Made by a program: the position numbers and the translations under genes | The notes under the pieces: generated by a model | The model's database searches: none | The model's input: only the letters and a program-made list of their open reading frames with translations | Told to the model about the DNA's origin: nothing | NCBI GenBank assembly: GCA_002391425.1 | Contig: DGEZ01000003.1 | Location: 1-7,091, forward strand | Length of the DNA stretch: 7,091 bases | Direction of reading: 5' to 3' | DNA from: Micrococcales bacterium UBA3913 | Lineage (GTDB): Bacteria > Actinomycetota > Actinomycetes > Actinomycetales > Microbacteriaceae | Shown: piece after piece, positions 1 through 6,766 of the stretch | Numbering within the stretch: position 1 is the stretch's first letter | Layout of the letters: the number at the start of each line of letters is the position of its first letter

Positions 1-317
<317 letters not shown>

Positions 318-423
318 CATTTCTTGACTACTTGTCAGAATGTTCGCGTCCACTTTGTGGTTCTCGATTTACGGTCGGGAATCAGAATCCTTGAGAGGAT
401 TCTCGAAACGATAAATCAATAGT
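318..423 (+). other. 23S-5S internal transcribed spacer
   Basis: A 106-nt spacer between the two rRNA genes with no tRNA in it. It contains TTCGCGTCCACTTTGTGGTTCTCG (split here as 343-350, then the small CCAC/GTGG hairpin at 350-360), a block I recognise from many actinobacterial 23S-5S spacers. A second hairpin is formed by AGAATCC at 384-390 and GGATTCT at 397-403 with a 6-nt loop. It is flanked by GATTTA (366-371) and TAAATC (412-417), which could form an outer stem. These structures are probably recognised during pre-rRNA processing, which is inference. No promoter is convincing here. Confidence 0.75.
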
Positions 424-541
424 GTTTCGGCGGCCATAGCGTGAGGGAAACGCCCGGTCACATTCCGAACCCGGAAGCTAAGCCTCACAGCGCCGATGGT
501 ACTGCAGGGGGGACCCTGTGGGAGAGTAGGACACCGCCGGA
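424..541 (+). rRNA. rrf: 5S ribosomal RNA
   Basis: Complete 5S rRNA of about 118 nt. The terminal helix I pairs CGGCGG (428-433) with CCGCCG (534-539). The diagnostic loop B/C segment CCGAACCCGGAAGCTAAGC is at 465-483, and the helix IV-V region GGTACTGCAGGGGGGACCC is at 498-516. The sequence is of the actinobacterial type. Ends are estimated from helix I pairing and may be off by 1-3 nt. It belongs to the same transcript as the upstream 23S gene and is followed directly by a terminator. Confidence 0.95.
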
Positions 542-551
542 CTTAACGTCA

Positions 552-589
552 ACGTATGGCCACCAGCAATGGTGGCCATACGTGTTTTT
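552..589 (+). terminator. Intrinsic terminator of the rRNA operon
   Basis: A perfect inverted repeat pairs 552-565 with 570-583 (14 bp including the closing A-T) around a GCAA tetraloop at 566-569, a stable GNRA-type loop. A run of five T residues (585-589) follows one base after the stem. This is a textbook Rho-independent terminator, placed about 10 nt after the 5S gene as expected for the end of an rRNA operon. The next gene starts only 20 bases after the T tract. Confidence 0.93.
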
Positions 590-597
590 GCTGTCCC

Positions 598-604
598 AAG
601 GAGG
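598..604 (+). promoter_or_regulatory. Shine-Dalgarno site of the TPR-like gene
   Basis: AAGGAGG at 598-604 is an almost full anti-SD match 5 nt before ATG 610. It decides the start: an in-frame ATG at 556 lies inside the terminator stem, has no ribosome-binding site, and would add 18 residues encoded by the hairpin. Confidence 0.85.
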
Positions 605-609
605 GGCCC

Positions 610-2127
610 ATGGACGACAACAGTGAGCGACACGATCGACGGTCGCAGTCTGGCCGGTCGGGGAAGCCGGGGCGTCGGCCCCGCCCATCTGGAAGTTCGG
701 AGCGTTCGGGGCGGCAGCAGCGCCCCGAACGCTCCGAACATCCCCATCGGCGGGACGCCTCAGACGCGTCGCGGCGAGGCCGCAGTGGCGGGTCGGGGTT
801 CCGCTCAGGGAGTTCGCGCGCTGGGAGTGAGGAACAGCCTGGGCGCGACGGTGCGCCTCGTGCAGGTTTTCGTGGTTCTCGCTCCGGTTCAGAGTCGCGC
901 GGTGGTCGCCGTGACAGTGCCCCCCGTGGGCGTTCTGGGTCGGGTTTCCACCGAGATTCCTCCGAGGGGCGCTCGGGTTCCGGGTATCCCGGGGACAGGT
1001 CCGAAGGCCGTTCCGGCGCAGTGCACCGTCAGAGTAGTTCTGGAGGACGTTCCGGATCAGATTATCGCCGGAACAATTCTGAGGGTCGTTCTTCGTCTGG
1101 TTTTCGTCGGGACAGTTCCGAAGGGCGCCGTCCCGGTGGCCGGGGCGGGGGTTCTGGACGTGGGGGCCGGCCCCAGTCGGGGGGGCGTGGCCCTCGAGGA
1201 GGGGACAACCGGCGCGGTTTTGCGCCGCGTCGTGACGAGGGGCGCCGGGACGGGGCCTCGCCGACAGCGCGACACGACGACCCGCGCATCCCCGATGAAA
1301 TTAGGCCGGAAGACCTCGACAAGGCTGCACGTCAGGAACTGAAGACCCTGACGAAGGAGAATGCCGACTGGGTCGCCCGCCACTTAGCCATGGCGGCTCG
1401 GCTCATAGACACCGAACCTGCGTTAGCGCATCGCCATGCGCAGGCCGCGTCGCGGAAGGCGGGCCGCGTCGGTGTGGTTCGCGAGACCGTTGGCCTCACC
1501 GCGTACGCGACCGGTGATTTCTCGCTCGCCTTGCGGGAGTTACGCACCTTCCGGCGGATCACCGGCTCAAATACACAGGTGCCCATCATGGCCGATTGTG
1601 AACGTGCCCTGGGCCGACCTCACGAAGCGCTGGAACTGGCTCGCTCGGTTCCGCTCGAAACGCTTCCCGTGGAGGTTCAAGTTGACCTTGCGATTGTCAA
1701 GAGCGGGGCTCGGCTCGACCTCGGGGAGGACGAGGAAGCGTTGGTCGAATTGGAGATCCCGCAGCTGGACCCCAACACCGCATATCGGTACAGTCCGCGG
1801 TTGTACCGGGCCTATGCGGAGGTCCTCTCCGGTATGGGGAGGGATGAGGAATCCGCTACCTGGGTGGCACGCGCGGAGGTCGCCGAAGAACTCTTCGGGA
1901 TTGATGCCGACGGGAACCCGCTCGCTCAGCCGGAGGATGACGTCGAGGTGGTTGAGCTTCCCGACGTGGAGTATGCGGATGCGGAAGGGGAAGCCGACAC
2001 GGACGCGGAAGAAGTAGTTCCGGTGGATGCAAATACTGAGGCAGCAACCTCAGTGGATGCCGATGCAAATAGTGATGCAGAAGACCCCGTGGGTTCAGAT
2101 GCGGGGCACCAAGACGTGGAGAAGTGA
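610..2127 (+). CDS. TPR-like protein with Arg/Gly-rich disordered N-terminus and acidic tail
   Basis: 505-residue protein of unknown function, recognisable as the actinobacterial family containing M. tuberculosis Rv1691, usually annotated as a tetratricopeptide protein. Three regions are visible. Residues 1-223 are low-complexity R/G/S-rich sequence (about 50 Arg in the first 220), including five tandem 13-residue repeats at 109-173 and RGG-like stretches near 173-203. Residues about 224-428 are the conserved helical core (DLDKAARQELKTL, AGRVGVVRETVGLTAYATGD, ADCERALGRPHEALELAR), with TPR-like helix pairs. Residues 431-505 are highly acidic, with 26 Asp/Glu and one Lys. No signal peptide or membrane segment is seen, so it is presumably cytoplasmic. 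The RGG-type tail suggests RNA binding and the core suggests protein contacts; both are inference. It heads the operon and ends in GTGATG with the HAD gene. Its N-terminus is much longer than in Rv1691 (about 250 residues in total, from memory). Confidence 0.9.
   Translation: MDDNSERHDRRSQSGRSGKPGRRPRPSGSSERSGRQQRPERSEHPHRRDASDASRRGRSGGSGFRSGSSRAGSEEQPGRDGAPRAGFRGSRSGSESRGGRRDSAPRGRSGSGFHRDSSEGRSGSGYPGDRSEGRSGAVHRQSSSGGRSGSDYRRNNSEGRSSSGFRRDSSEGRRPGGRGGGSGRGGRPQSGGRGPRGGDNRRGFAPRRDEGRRDGASPTARHDDPRIPDEIRPEDLDKAARQELKTLTKENADWVARHLAMAARLIDTEPALAHRHAQAASRKAGRVGVVRETVGLTAYATGDFSLALRELRTFRRITGSNTQVPIMADCERALGRPHEALELARSVPLETLPVEVQVDLAIVKSGARLDLGEDEEALVELEIPQLDPNTAYRYSPRLYRAYAEVLSGMGRDEESATWVARAEVAEELFGIDADGNPLAQPEDDVEVVELPDVEYADAEGEADTDAEEVVPVDANTEAATSVDADANSDAEDPVGSDAGHQDVEK
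934..1128 (+). repeat. Five tandem 39-bp (13-residue) repeats in the TPR-like gene
   Basis: Five head-to-tail in-frame units of exactly 39 bp encode residues 109-173. The consensus is S-G-S-G-[F/Y]-x-R-[D/N]-[S/N]-S-E-G-R; units include SGSGFHRDSSEGR, SGSGYPGDRSEGR and SSSGFRRDSSEGR. The third unit (135-147) is the most divergent. The shared EGR ending uses different synonymous codons in neighbouring copies (GAG GGG CGC, GAA GGC CGT, GAG GGT CGT), so the copies are old rather than a recent expansion, and the peptide has been kept more than the DNA. A weak sixth relative may precede the array at residues 96-108. Confidence 0.88.
2118..2121 (+). promoter_or_regulatory. Shine-Dalgarno site of the HAD phosphatase gene
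   Basis: GGAG (within GGAGAAG, 2118-2124) lies inside the last codons of the preceding gene. It is 5 nt before ATG 2127 and 8 nt before ATG 2130. The third candidate start, GTG 2124, is only 2 nt away, which disfavours it. Confidence 0.6.
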
Positions 2128-3134
2128 TGATGTCCGTTCCCCCAGCCCGCACCCTCAGCGATGCCTTCGATGTTCTCCTGTTCGACCTGGACGGTGTCAT
2201 ATACATCGGCGCAGACCCCGTACCGTATGCGGTGGACAGTCTCAATGCAGCGAGGGCGGCGGGCAACCGGCTTGGCTTCCTCACCAATAATGCCTCCCGG
2301 CGCACGCAAACGGTGGCCGACCATCTGACCCGGCTGGGTATTCGCGGCGTGACCGCAGCTGATGTGGTGTCTTCCCCGGAGGCCGCGGTCCCGCTGCTCG
2401 CACAGCGTATCCCCGCGGGGGCAGAGGTCCTCGTCGTCGGCGGGGATGGCCTACGCTGGGAGGTCGAGAATGCGGGGTTCCGGATCACGACCGTGGCCAC
2501 CCCGGACACCGCCGGGGTCATCCAGGGGTTCACCCCAGAACTCACGTGGAACGACCTGGCTGAGGCCAGTTACGCCATCGAGGCCGGCGCGGTCTGGGTG
2601 GGCACGAACGGCGACTGGACCATCCCCCGGGAAAAAGGCGTCGCGCCGGGCAATGGGACGCTTCTGGCCGCAGTGCACACGGCTACCGGAAAATTCCCGG
2701 AGGTCGCAGGCAAACCCGAGCGCCCGATTTACGATGTGGCGCGTCGGCGTTTCGCGGCGACGCGGCCGCTGGCGATCGGAGACCGGCTGGACACCGATAT
2801 TCTCGGGGCCCATCGCGGGGAGATGGACTCCCTCCTCGTCCTCACCGGGGTGGATACCCCGTTGACGGTGCTGCGTGCGGACCCAGACCAACGACCCACG
2901 TATATCGCCCGCGACCTGCGTGCCTTGAACGAGTACTATGAACCCGCTGTGCTCAACGGAAACACCGCGGAATGCGGGACTGTCAGCGCTCGGCTAGACC
3001 GGGCCATCCTCACCATCACGCACGGGGACGTGCGTAGCGTGGAGGCGTTGCGTGCTGCGTGTGCACTCGTGTGGACCTCGAATGTTCCCCCCACCGCCAT
3101 TCAGGTTCCGGCTGGTCTTGGCGAAGGAGAATAA
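2127..3134 (+). CDS. HAD-superfamily subfamily IIA phosphatase (Rv1692-like)
   Basis: 335-residue phosphatase of the NagD/phosphoglycolate phosphatase group (HAD-IIA, C2 cap). All four HAD motifs are visible: motif I FDLDGV with nucleophile D20 and D22; motif II FLTNN at 51-55; motif III Lys K196 in AGKPERP; motif IV GDRLDTDI at 218-225 with D219 and D224 for Mg2+. The cap region holds the family stretch VGTNGDWTIP (158-167) and PGNGTLL (174-180). The M. tuberculosis homologue Rv1692 is reported to dephosphorylate glycerol 3-phosphate during phospholipid head-group recycling. The same substrate is plausible here but not provable from sequence. Residues about 275-335 form a C-terminal extension beyond the NagD core, as in Rv1692. 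Three starts are stacked: GTG 2124, ATG 2127 and ATG 2130. I chose 2127 for its SD spacing. The gene overlaps the previous stop, so coupling is likely. Confidence 0.93.
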   Translation: MMSVPPARTLSDAFDVLLFDLDGVIYIGADPVPYAVDSLNAARAAGNRLGFLTNNASRRTQTVADHLTRLGIRGVTAADVVSSPEAAVPLLAQRIPAGAEVLVVGGDGLRWEVENAGFRITTVATPDTAGVIQGFTPELTWNDLAEASYAIEAGAVWVGTNGDWTIPREKGVAPGNGTLLAAVHTATGKFPEVAGKPERPIYDVARRRFAATRPLAIGDRLDTDILGAHRGEMDSLLVLTGVDTPLTVLRADPDQRPTYIARDLRALNEYYEPAVLNGNTAECGTVSARLDRAILTITHGDVRSVEALRAACALVWTSNVPPTAIQVPAGLGEGE

Positions 3135-3143
3135 GCTGGGGGC

Positions 3144-3311
3144 ATGGCAGACGATATCCCTCAGGACTCTTCGGCAGGAACGCTGTATGACCCCTCGCTG
3201 GCGCGGATAGCTTCTCTGCCAGTACCGGAGCGCGCAGCAGAGTACGAGAAGATCCTTGCCCAGCTCGCTGCCGAGCTGGAGACCACCATCGGGCAGGACA
3301 CGTTGCGCTGA
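3144..3311 (+). CDS. Small conserved hypothetical protein (Rv1693-like), 55 aa
   Basis: A 55-residue reading frame from ATG 3144 to TGA 3309-3311 that fills the gap between the phosphatase and tlyA. It starts 9 nt after the previous stop, with a G-rich run (GGGGG, 3138-3142) just upstream as a weak ribosome-binding site. Its C-terminal half, LPVPERAAEYEKILAQLAAEL, reads as one amphipathic helix and resembles the short proteins found in this slot in many actinobacteria (Rv1693 in M. tuberculosis, about 58 residues). It has no cysteines, signal peptide or membrane segment. Function is unknown. Because it ends 2 nt before tlyA, which has no good SD of its own, translating it may deliver ribosomes to tlyA (inference). 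Position and pattern support a real gene; its small size keeps confidence moderate. Confidence 0.8.
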   Translation: MADDIPQDSSAGTLYDPSLARIASLPVPERAAEYEKILAQLAAELETTIGQDTLR

Positions 3312-3313
3312 AC

Positions 3314-4147
3314 ATGGCCGACCCAGTTCGACTAGATGTGGCCCTCGTCCAGCGGGAGCGTGCCCGCTCCCGCACACACGCGCAGGAGCTGATCACCGCA
3401 GGGCGCGTGCGGGTCGACGGAGTCCCGGTGCGCAAACCAAGTGCGCGCATCCCGGAGCATGCTGTTCTCGAGGTCACCGGTGGGCACGATTACGTCGGCC
3501 GCGCCGGAGCGAAACTCGCGGCCGCGGTGCAGGCATGGCCTGGTCTTCGTCTCTCCGGGCAGGTGTGCCTGGACATGGGGGCAAGCACCGGTGGCTTCAC
3601 GCAGGTGCTGCTCGAAGCGGGTGCATCCCAGGTGTACGCGGTGGATGTGGGCCACGGTCAGCTTGCCGCAGAGGTGCGTGCGGATGCCCGCGTCATCAAT
3701 GTGGAGGGACTCAACATCAAGGAGCTCGACCTGGAGACGCTGCCGCGCCCCGAGGACGCGCGACGAATCCAGGTTGTGGTTGGAGACTTGTCGTTCATCT
3801 CGCTGACCCAGGTGATCCCCGTAGTTGCTGAGCGTACGCGCGCACGTGACGTGGTCGTGCTTGTCAAACCCCAATTCGAAGTCGGGCGGGCGCACCTGGG
3901 ACCCGGCGGCGTCGTGACGGACCCCAGAATGTGGAAATACGCCATCGACCAGGTGTCCGATTCGGGACGCGCACACGGACTTGCGCCCTGCCGGGTGATG
4001 CCATCTCCCCAGGCAGGCAGATACGGGAACAGAGAGTTCCTGCTGTGGATGAGCCGCACGATGCGCCCGGATCGGGGAGAATGGGACGAGGAGATTCATG
4101 GCGCCCTGGAACGGGCACGCCGGTTAGCAGAAGGAGCAGCACCGTGA
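3314..4147 (+). CDS. tlyA: TlyA family 16S/23S rRNA (cytidine-2'-O)-methyltransferase
   Basis: 277-residue TlyA. An N-terminal S4 RNA-binding domain occupies residues 6-60 (RLDVALVQRERARSR, ITAGRVRVDG). A short linker (HDYV, 58-61) leads to a Rossmann-fold SAM methyltransferase with motif I CLDMGASTGGFTQVLL at 85-100. The expected K-D-K-E catalytic set is intact: K67 (GAKL), D158 (GDLSFI), K185 (VKPQFEVG) and E241 (GNREFLLW). In mycobacteria TlyA methylates C1409 of 16S and C1920 of 23S rRNA and thereby confers capreomycin susceptibility. The terminal regions resemble the dual-specificity actinobacterial type, so the same activity is likely but not proven. Some relatives are annotated as hemolysin/FtsJ-like. 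ATG 3314 begins 2 nt after the small upstream gene and lacks a well-placed SD (nearest AGGA is 15 nt away). The end overlaps nadK by 4 nt. Confidence 0.95.
   Translation: MADPVRLDVALVQRERARSRTHAQELITAGRVRVDGVPVRKPSARIPEHAVLEVTGGHDYVGRAGAKLAAAVQAWPGLRLSGQVCLDMGASTGGFTQVLLEAGASQVYAVDVGHGQLAAEVRADARVINVEGLNIKELDLETLPRPEDARRIQVVVGDLSFISLTQVIPVVAERTRARDVVVLVKPQFEVGRAHLGPGGVVTDPRMWKYAIDQVSDSGRAHGLAPCRVMPSPQAGRYGNREFLLWMSRTMRPDRGEWDEEIHGALERARRLAEGAAP
4131..4136 (+). promoter_or_regulatory. Shine-Dalgarno site of nadK
   Basis: AAGGAG at 4131-4136, inside the 3' end of tlyA, is 7 nt before GTG 4144. It supports that start over ATG 4165, seven codons downstream, and over the far-upstream in-frame ATG 3931 inside tlyA. 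Confidence 0.8.
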
Positions 4148-5049
4148 CGCAGAGCCCCCGACGCATGCTGCTCGTGACGAATACGCGCAGAGACGAGGCG
4201 ATTGCCGCAGCGCGGGAGACTGCCCAACTGCTAGGCAACTTCGGCATCGTGGCCATGGTCAGCGACCAAGACCTTGACGGCCTCAGCTCTGCGGCTTTTC
4301 CCCTGAACAAGGTCGAAATCTTTGACGAGAAAAAAGCCCAGGACGTTGAACTGGTTATCGTGCTCGGCGGTGACGGCACGATTCTGCGTGCGGCGCACCT
4401 GGTGCGTGCCGCGAGTGTCCCGGTATTCGGCATCAACCTCGGCCACGTAGGCTTCCTCGCCGAGGCGGAACGCGCAGACCTGGTGGAGACGGTGACTGCC
4501 CTTGCCCAGGGAGGCTATGAGATCGAAGAGCGAGTCGCACTGACGGTCGATGTTGTGCTCAACGGCGAGACCACATTCCACTCCTGGGCGCTCAACGAGG
4601 TTACCGTGGAGAAGTCACCGCCGTCGAGCATGATCGGGTTACGGTTACGCATCGATGACCACGACCTGACCAGCTTTGCAGCGGACGGAATCATCGTCGG
4701 CACTCCGACGGGGTCAACCGCATACTCCTTCTCCGCTGGCGGACCGATCGTCTGGCCCGAGATAGACGCGCTCCTGGTGACACCCCTGAACGCACACGCG
4801 TTGTTCGCGCGGCCTATGGTGATCCCGGCCAACTCCGAGGTGGCTGTCGTTGTCGATGACACGATCACCCCTGGCAAAGCGATGGTGTGGTGTGACTCCG
4901 CGCGTAGCGGTGCCGCTCCGTCTGGTTCCGTCGTCCGAGTGCGGCGCAGCCCCGCCCCGATGAGGATCGCACGACTGCGCAAAGTGCCCTTCGCCGAGCG
5001 CCTGGTGCGCAAGTTCAATCTCCCTTCGGAGAGCTGGAGGAACAGGTGA
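4144..5049 (+). CDS. nadK: NAD kinase
   Basis: 301-residue ATP- or polyphosphate-dependent NAD kinase, also called PpnK, which makes NADP from NAD in the cytoplasm. Family signatures are complete: GGDG at 75-78 with catalytic D77 in VIVLGGDGTILRAAH; the dinucleotide-binding segment FGINLGHVGFLAE at 95-107; the NE motif N151-E152; and the substrate-binding TPTGSTAYSFSAGGP at 187-201. Length fits the family (307 in M. tuberculosis, from memory). The start is GTG 4144, read as Met, chosen for its SD and for the GTGA overlap with the tlyA stop. The end overlaps recN by another GTGA. The gene is embedded in the tlyA-nadK-recN run typical of actinobacteria, so it is probably expressed with its neighbours; no dedicated control site is visible. 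Confidence 0.97.
   Translation: MTQSPRRMLLVTNTRRDEAIAAARETAQLLGNFGIVAMVSDQDLDGLSSAAFPLNKVEIFDEKKAQDVELVIVLGGDGTILRAAHLVRAASVPVFGINLGHVGFLAEAERADLVETVTALAQGGYEIEERVALTVDVVLNGETTFHSWALNEVTVEKSPPSSMIGLRLRIDDHDLTSFAADGIIVGTPTGSTAYSFSAGGPIVWPEIDALLVTPLNAHALFARPMVIPANSEVAVVVDDTITPGKAMVWCDSARSGAAPSGSVVRVRRSPAPMRIARLRKVPFAERLVRKFNLPSESWRNR
5036..5040 (+). promoter_or_regulatory. Shine-Dalgarno site of recN
   Basis: GGAGG at 5036-5040, inside the end of nadK, lies 5 nt before GTG 5046. This supports the GTG start that overlaps the nadK stop. Confidence 0.8.
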
Positions 5050-6737
5050 TCACGCACCTGCACATCACCGACCTCGGGGTGATCGCCGGGGCGAATGTGG
5101 AGTTTTCCCCCGGTTTCACCGCGGTGACCGGGGAAACGGGCGCAGGCAAGACAATGGTCATCACGGCGCTCGGACTGGTGCTCGGCGAGCGGGCCGAGCA
5201 GTCCGCAGTCCGGGCCGGAGCACAGCGTGCCATCGCGGAAGCAGTATTCGACGTGTCCGGGGCGCCGGAAGCTAAACACACCGCACGCGACCTAGACGCG
5301 GAGATCGATGACGACGAGCTGATCGTGTCGCGCCGCGTCAACCAGGACGGGCGCAGCCGAGCAACGGTCGGCGGGCGGGCCGTCCCCATCGGCGCGCTCG
5401 GAGAACTCGGACACCAGCTGGTCGCCATCCACGGGCAGAACGATCAGATCCGGCTTGCCAGCGCACAGGCACAATGCGAACTCATCGACAACTACGCCGG
5501 GAATGCTGAGCTACTGGCCCGGTACCGGAACGCCTTCGACCGCCGGAGGGCCGCGCAGGCGAAACTGCGCGACTTCGACGAAGGCCGCCAGGAGCGCCTC
5601 GCGCGAGCCGAGCAGCTGCGCAGCGATCTCGAGGCGATCGCCCGGGTGTCCCCCGTCAGCGGAGAAGACGCGGAATTGGAGCAGCGCATCACCCGGCTGT
5701 CCCACGCCGAGGCGATTCGGGAGGCGGTGGCGCTCGCCGCCACAGCACTGGCGGACGGCACCGGGGAGATCCCCGACGCGATCGGACTCGTGGAAACGGC
5801 ACGCAAGAGCACAGAGCAAGCCGCCAGTATGGACTCCACCCTGGATGCGGTGGCCACAGCCCTGAGGGACGCCCGCTACGCCCTCGAGGAAGCCAGTTCA
5901 GAGCTGACCCGCTACGCGGACGACTTCGACAGTGCAGGACCCGAGGCCCTCGCCCAGGCACAGGATAGGCTCGCCGAGTTGCGCAGGCTGTGCCGAGCGT
6001 ACGGGCCGACACTCGACGACGTCCTCGCCTTCGACACGGCAGGGATCGCCGAGCTCACCGAGCTAGAAGCGGACGACGATACCGGGGCGCGGCTGCGAGC
6101 CATCCTGGAACAGGCAGAGACCGAGCTGGCAGCGCTCGCTGCACAGCTGACGCAGACTCGCACAGCAGCGGCGCAGGAGCTCACGCAGCGCGCTACCGCA
6201 GAGCTCGCAGCGCTGGCGATGCCCCACGCCGTGTTGCACGCGGAGGTAAGCCCGCTGGGCGAGTACAGCGCAACGGGCAGAGACCGTGTCGAATTCCTCT
6301 TATCCTCGCAGCCCGGGCAACAGCCGCGCTCACTGCTCAAGGGGGCCTCAGGAGGAGAACTGTCCCGGATCATGCTCGCGATCGAGGTGGTGGTCGCCGC
6401 GAAAGATAGCGTCCCCACATACATCTTCGACGAGGTGGATGCCGGAATCGGCGGGGCGGCCGCCATCGAGGTAGGGAAACGGCTCGCCCGACTGGCTCGA
6501 CACGCCCAGGTGATCGTCGTGACCCACCTGGCACAGGTCGCCTCCTTCGCGCACCAGCACCTGGTGGTGCACAAGGACTCCGACGGCCAGTACACCGAGA
6601 GTTCCGTCCGCGTCGTTGCTGGTGCGCAGCGCGACAGGGAACTGGCGCGCATGCTCTCCGGGCTGGACACCTCGCCGACTGCTCTGGCCCATGCCCGCGA
6701 ACTGCTCGAGATGGCACGCGCCATCAACGCTGAATAA
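5046..6737 (+). CDS. recN: DNA repair protein RecN (SMC-like ATPase)
   Basis: 563-residue RecN, close to the usual 550-590. RecN is an SMC-related ATPase that acts early in recombinational repair of double-strand breaks. The N-terminal ATPase half has Walker A GETGAGKT at 29-36 and the RecN-typical IHGQNDQ at 128-134. Residues about 155-390 are Ala/Glu/Arg/Leu-rich, charged and helical, fitting the coiled-coil arms. The C-terminal half has the ABC signature GASGGELSR at 433-441, Walker B YIFDEVD at 459-465 (D462, E463), the D-loop AGIGG just after it, and the switch histidine H494 in VVTHLAQVASFA. All catalytic motifs are intact. GTG start, overlapping the nadK stop by 4 nt. I saw no LexA-type GAAC-N4-GTTC box near its start, so any damage induction would have to act elsewhere in the operon. 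Confidence 0.97.
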   Translation: MITHLHITDLGVIAGANVEFSPGFTAVTGETGAGKTMVITALGLVLGERAEQSAVRAGAQRAIAEAVFDVSGAPEAKHTARDLDAEIDDDELIVSRRVNQDGRSRATVGGRAVPIGALGELGHQLVAIHGQNDQIRLASAQAQCELIDNYAGNAELLARYRNAFDRRRAAQAKLRDFDEGRQERLARAEQLRSDLEAIARVSPVSGEDAELEQRITRLSHAEAIREAVALAATALADGTGEIPDAIGLVETARKSTEQAASMDSTLDAVATALRDARYALEEASSELTRYADDFDSAGPEALAQAQDRLAELRRLCRAYGPTLDDVLAFDTAGIAELTELEADDDTGARLRAILEQAETELAALAAQLTQTRTAAAQELTQRATAELAALAMPHAVLHAEVSPLGEYSATGRDRVEFLLSSQPGQQPRSLLKGASGGELSRIMLAIEVVVAAKDSVPTYIFDEVDAGIGGAAAIEVGKRLARLARHAQVIVVTHLAQVASFAHQHLVVHKDSDGQYTESSVRVVAGAQRDRELARMLSGLDTSPTALAHARELLEMARAINAE

Positions 6738-6766
6738 TCGCTCCCACTGGGATAGGATGGAGTTCC

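Noticed and set aside
324..340. TTGACT at 324-329 in the 23S-5S spacer as a -35 promoter element
   Set aside because: No -10 element stands at suitable spacing, and the site lies in the pre-rRNA processing region just after the 23S gene.
441..626. Open frame across the 5S rRNA gene, and reverse-strand frames at 478-747
   Set aside because: They lie on a structural RNA gene and terminator, and no ribosome-binding site or protein-like composition supports them.
569..1342. Long open frame (257 codons) in the next + frame over the Arg/Gly-rich region
   Set aside because: It is a shadow of the GC-rich, low-stop repeat region. It starts inside the terminator stem, lacks an SD, and its product is Val/Arg-rich nonsense without family features.
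3931..4143. Upstream extension of nadK to ATG 3931
   Set aside because: It would overlap 213 nt of tlyA, including its catalytic Glu. The added residues have no NadK similarity, and GTG 4144 has a clear SD.
4990..5050. LexA/SOS box in front of recN
   Set aside because: No GAAC-N4-GTTC palindrome or close variant is present near the recN start, and the gene is internal to an operon.
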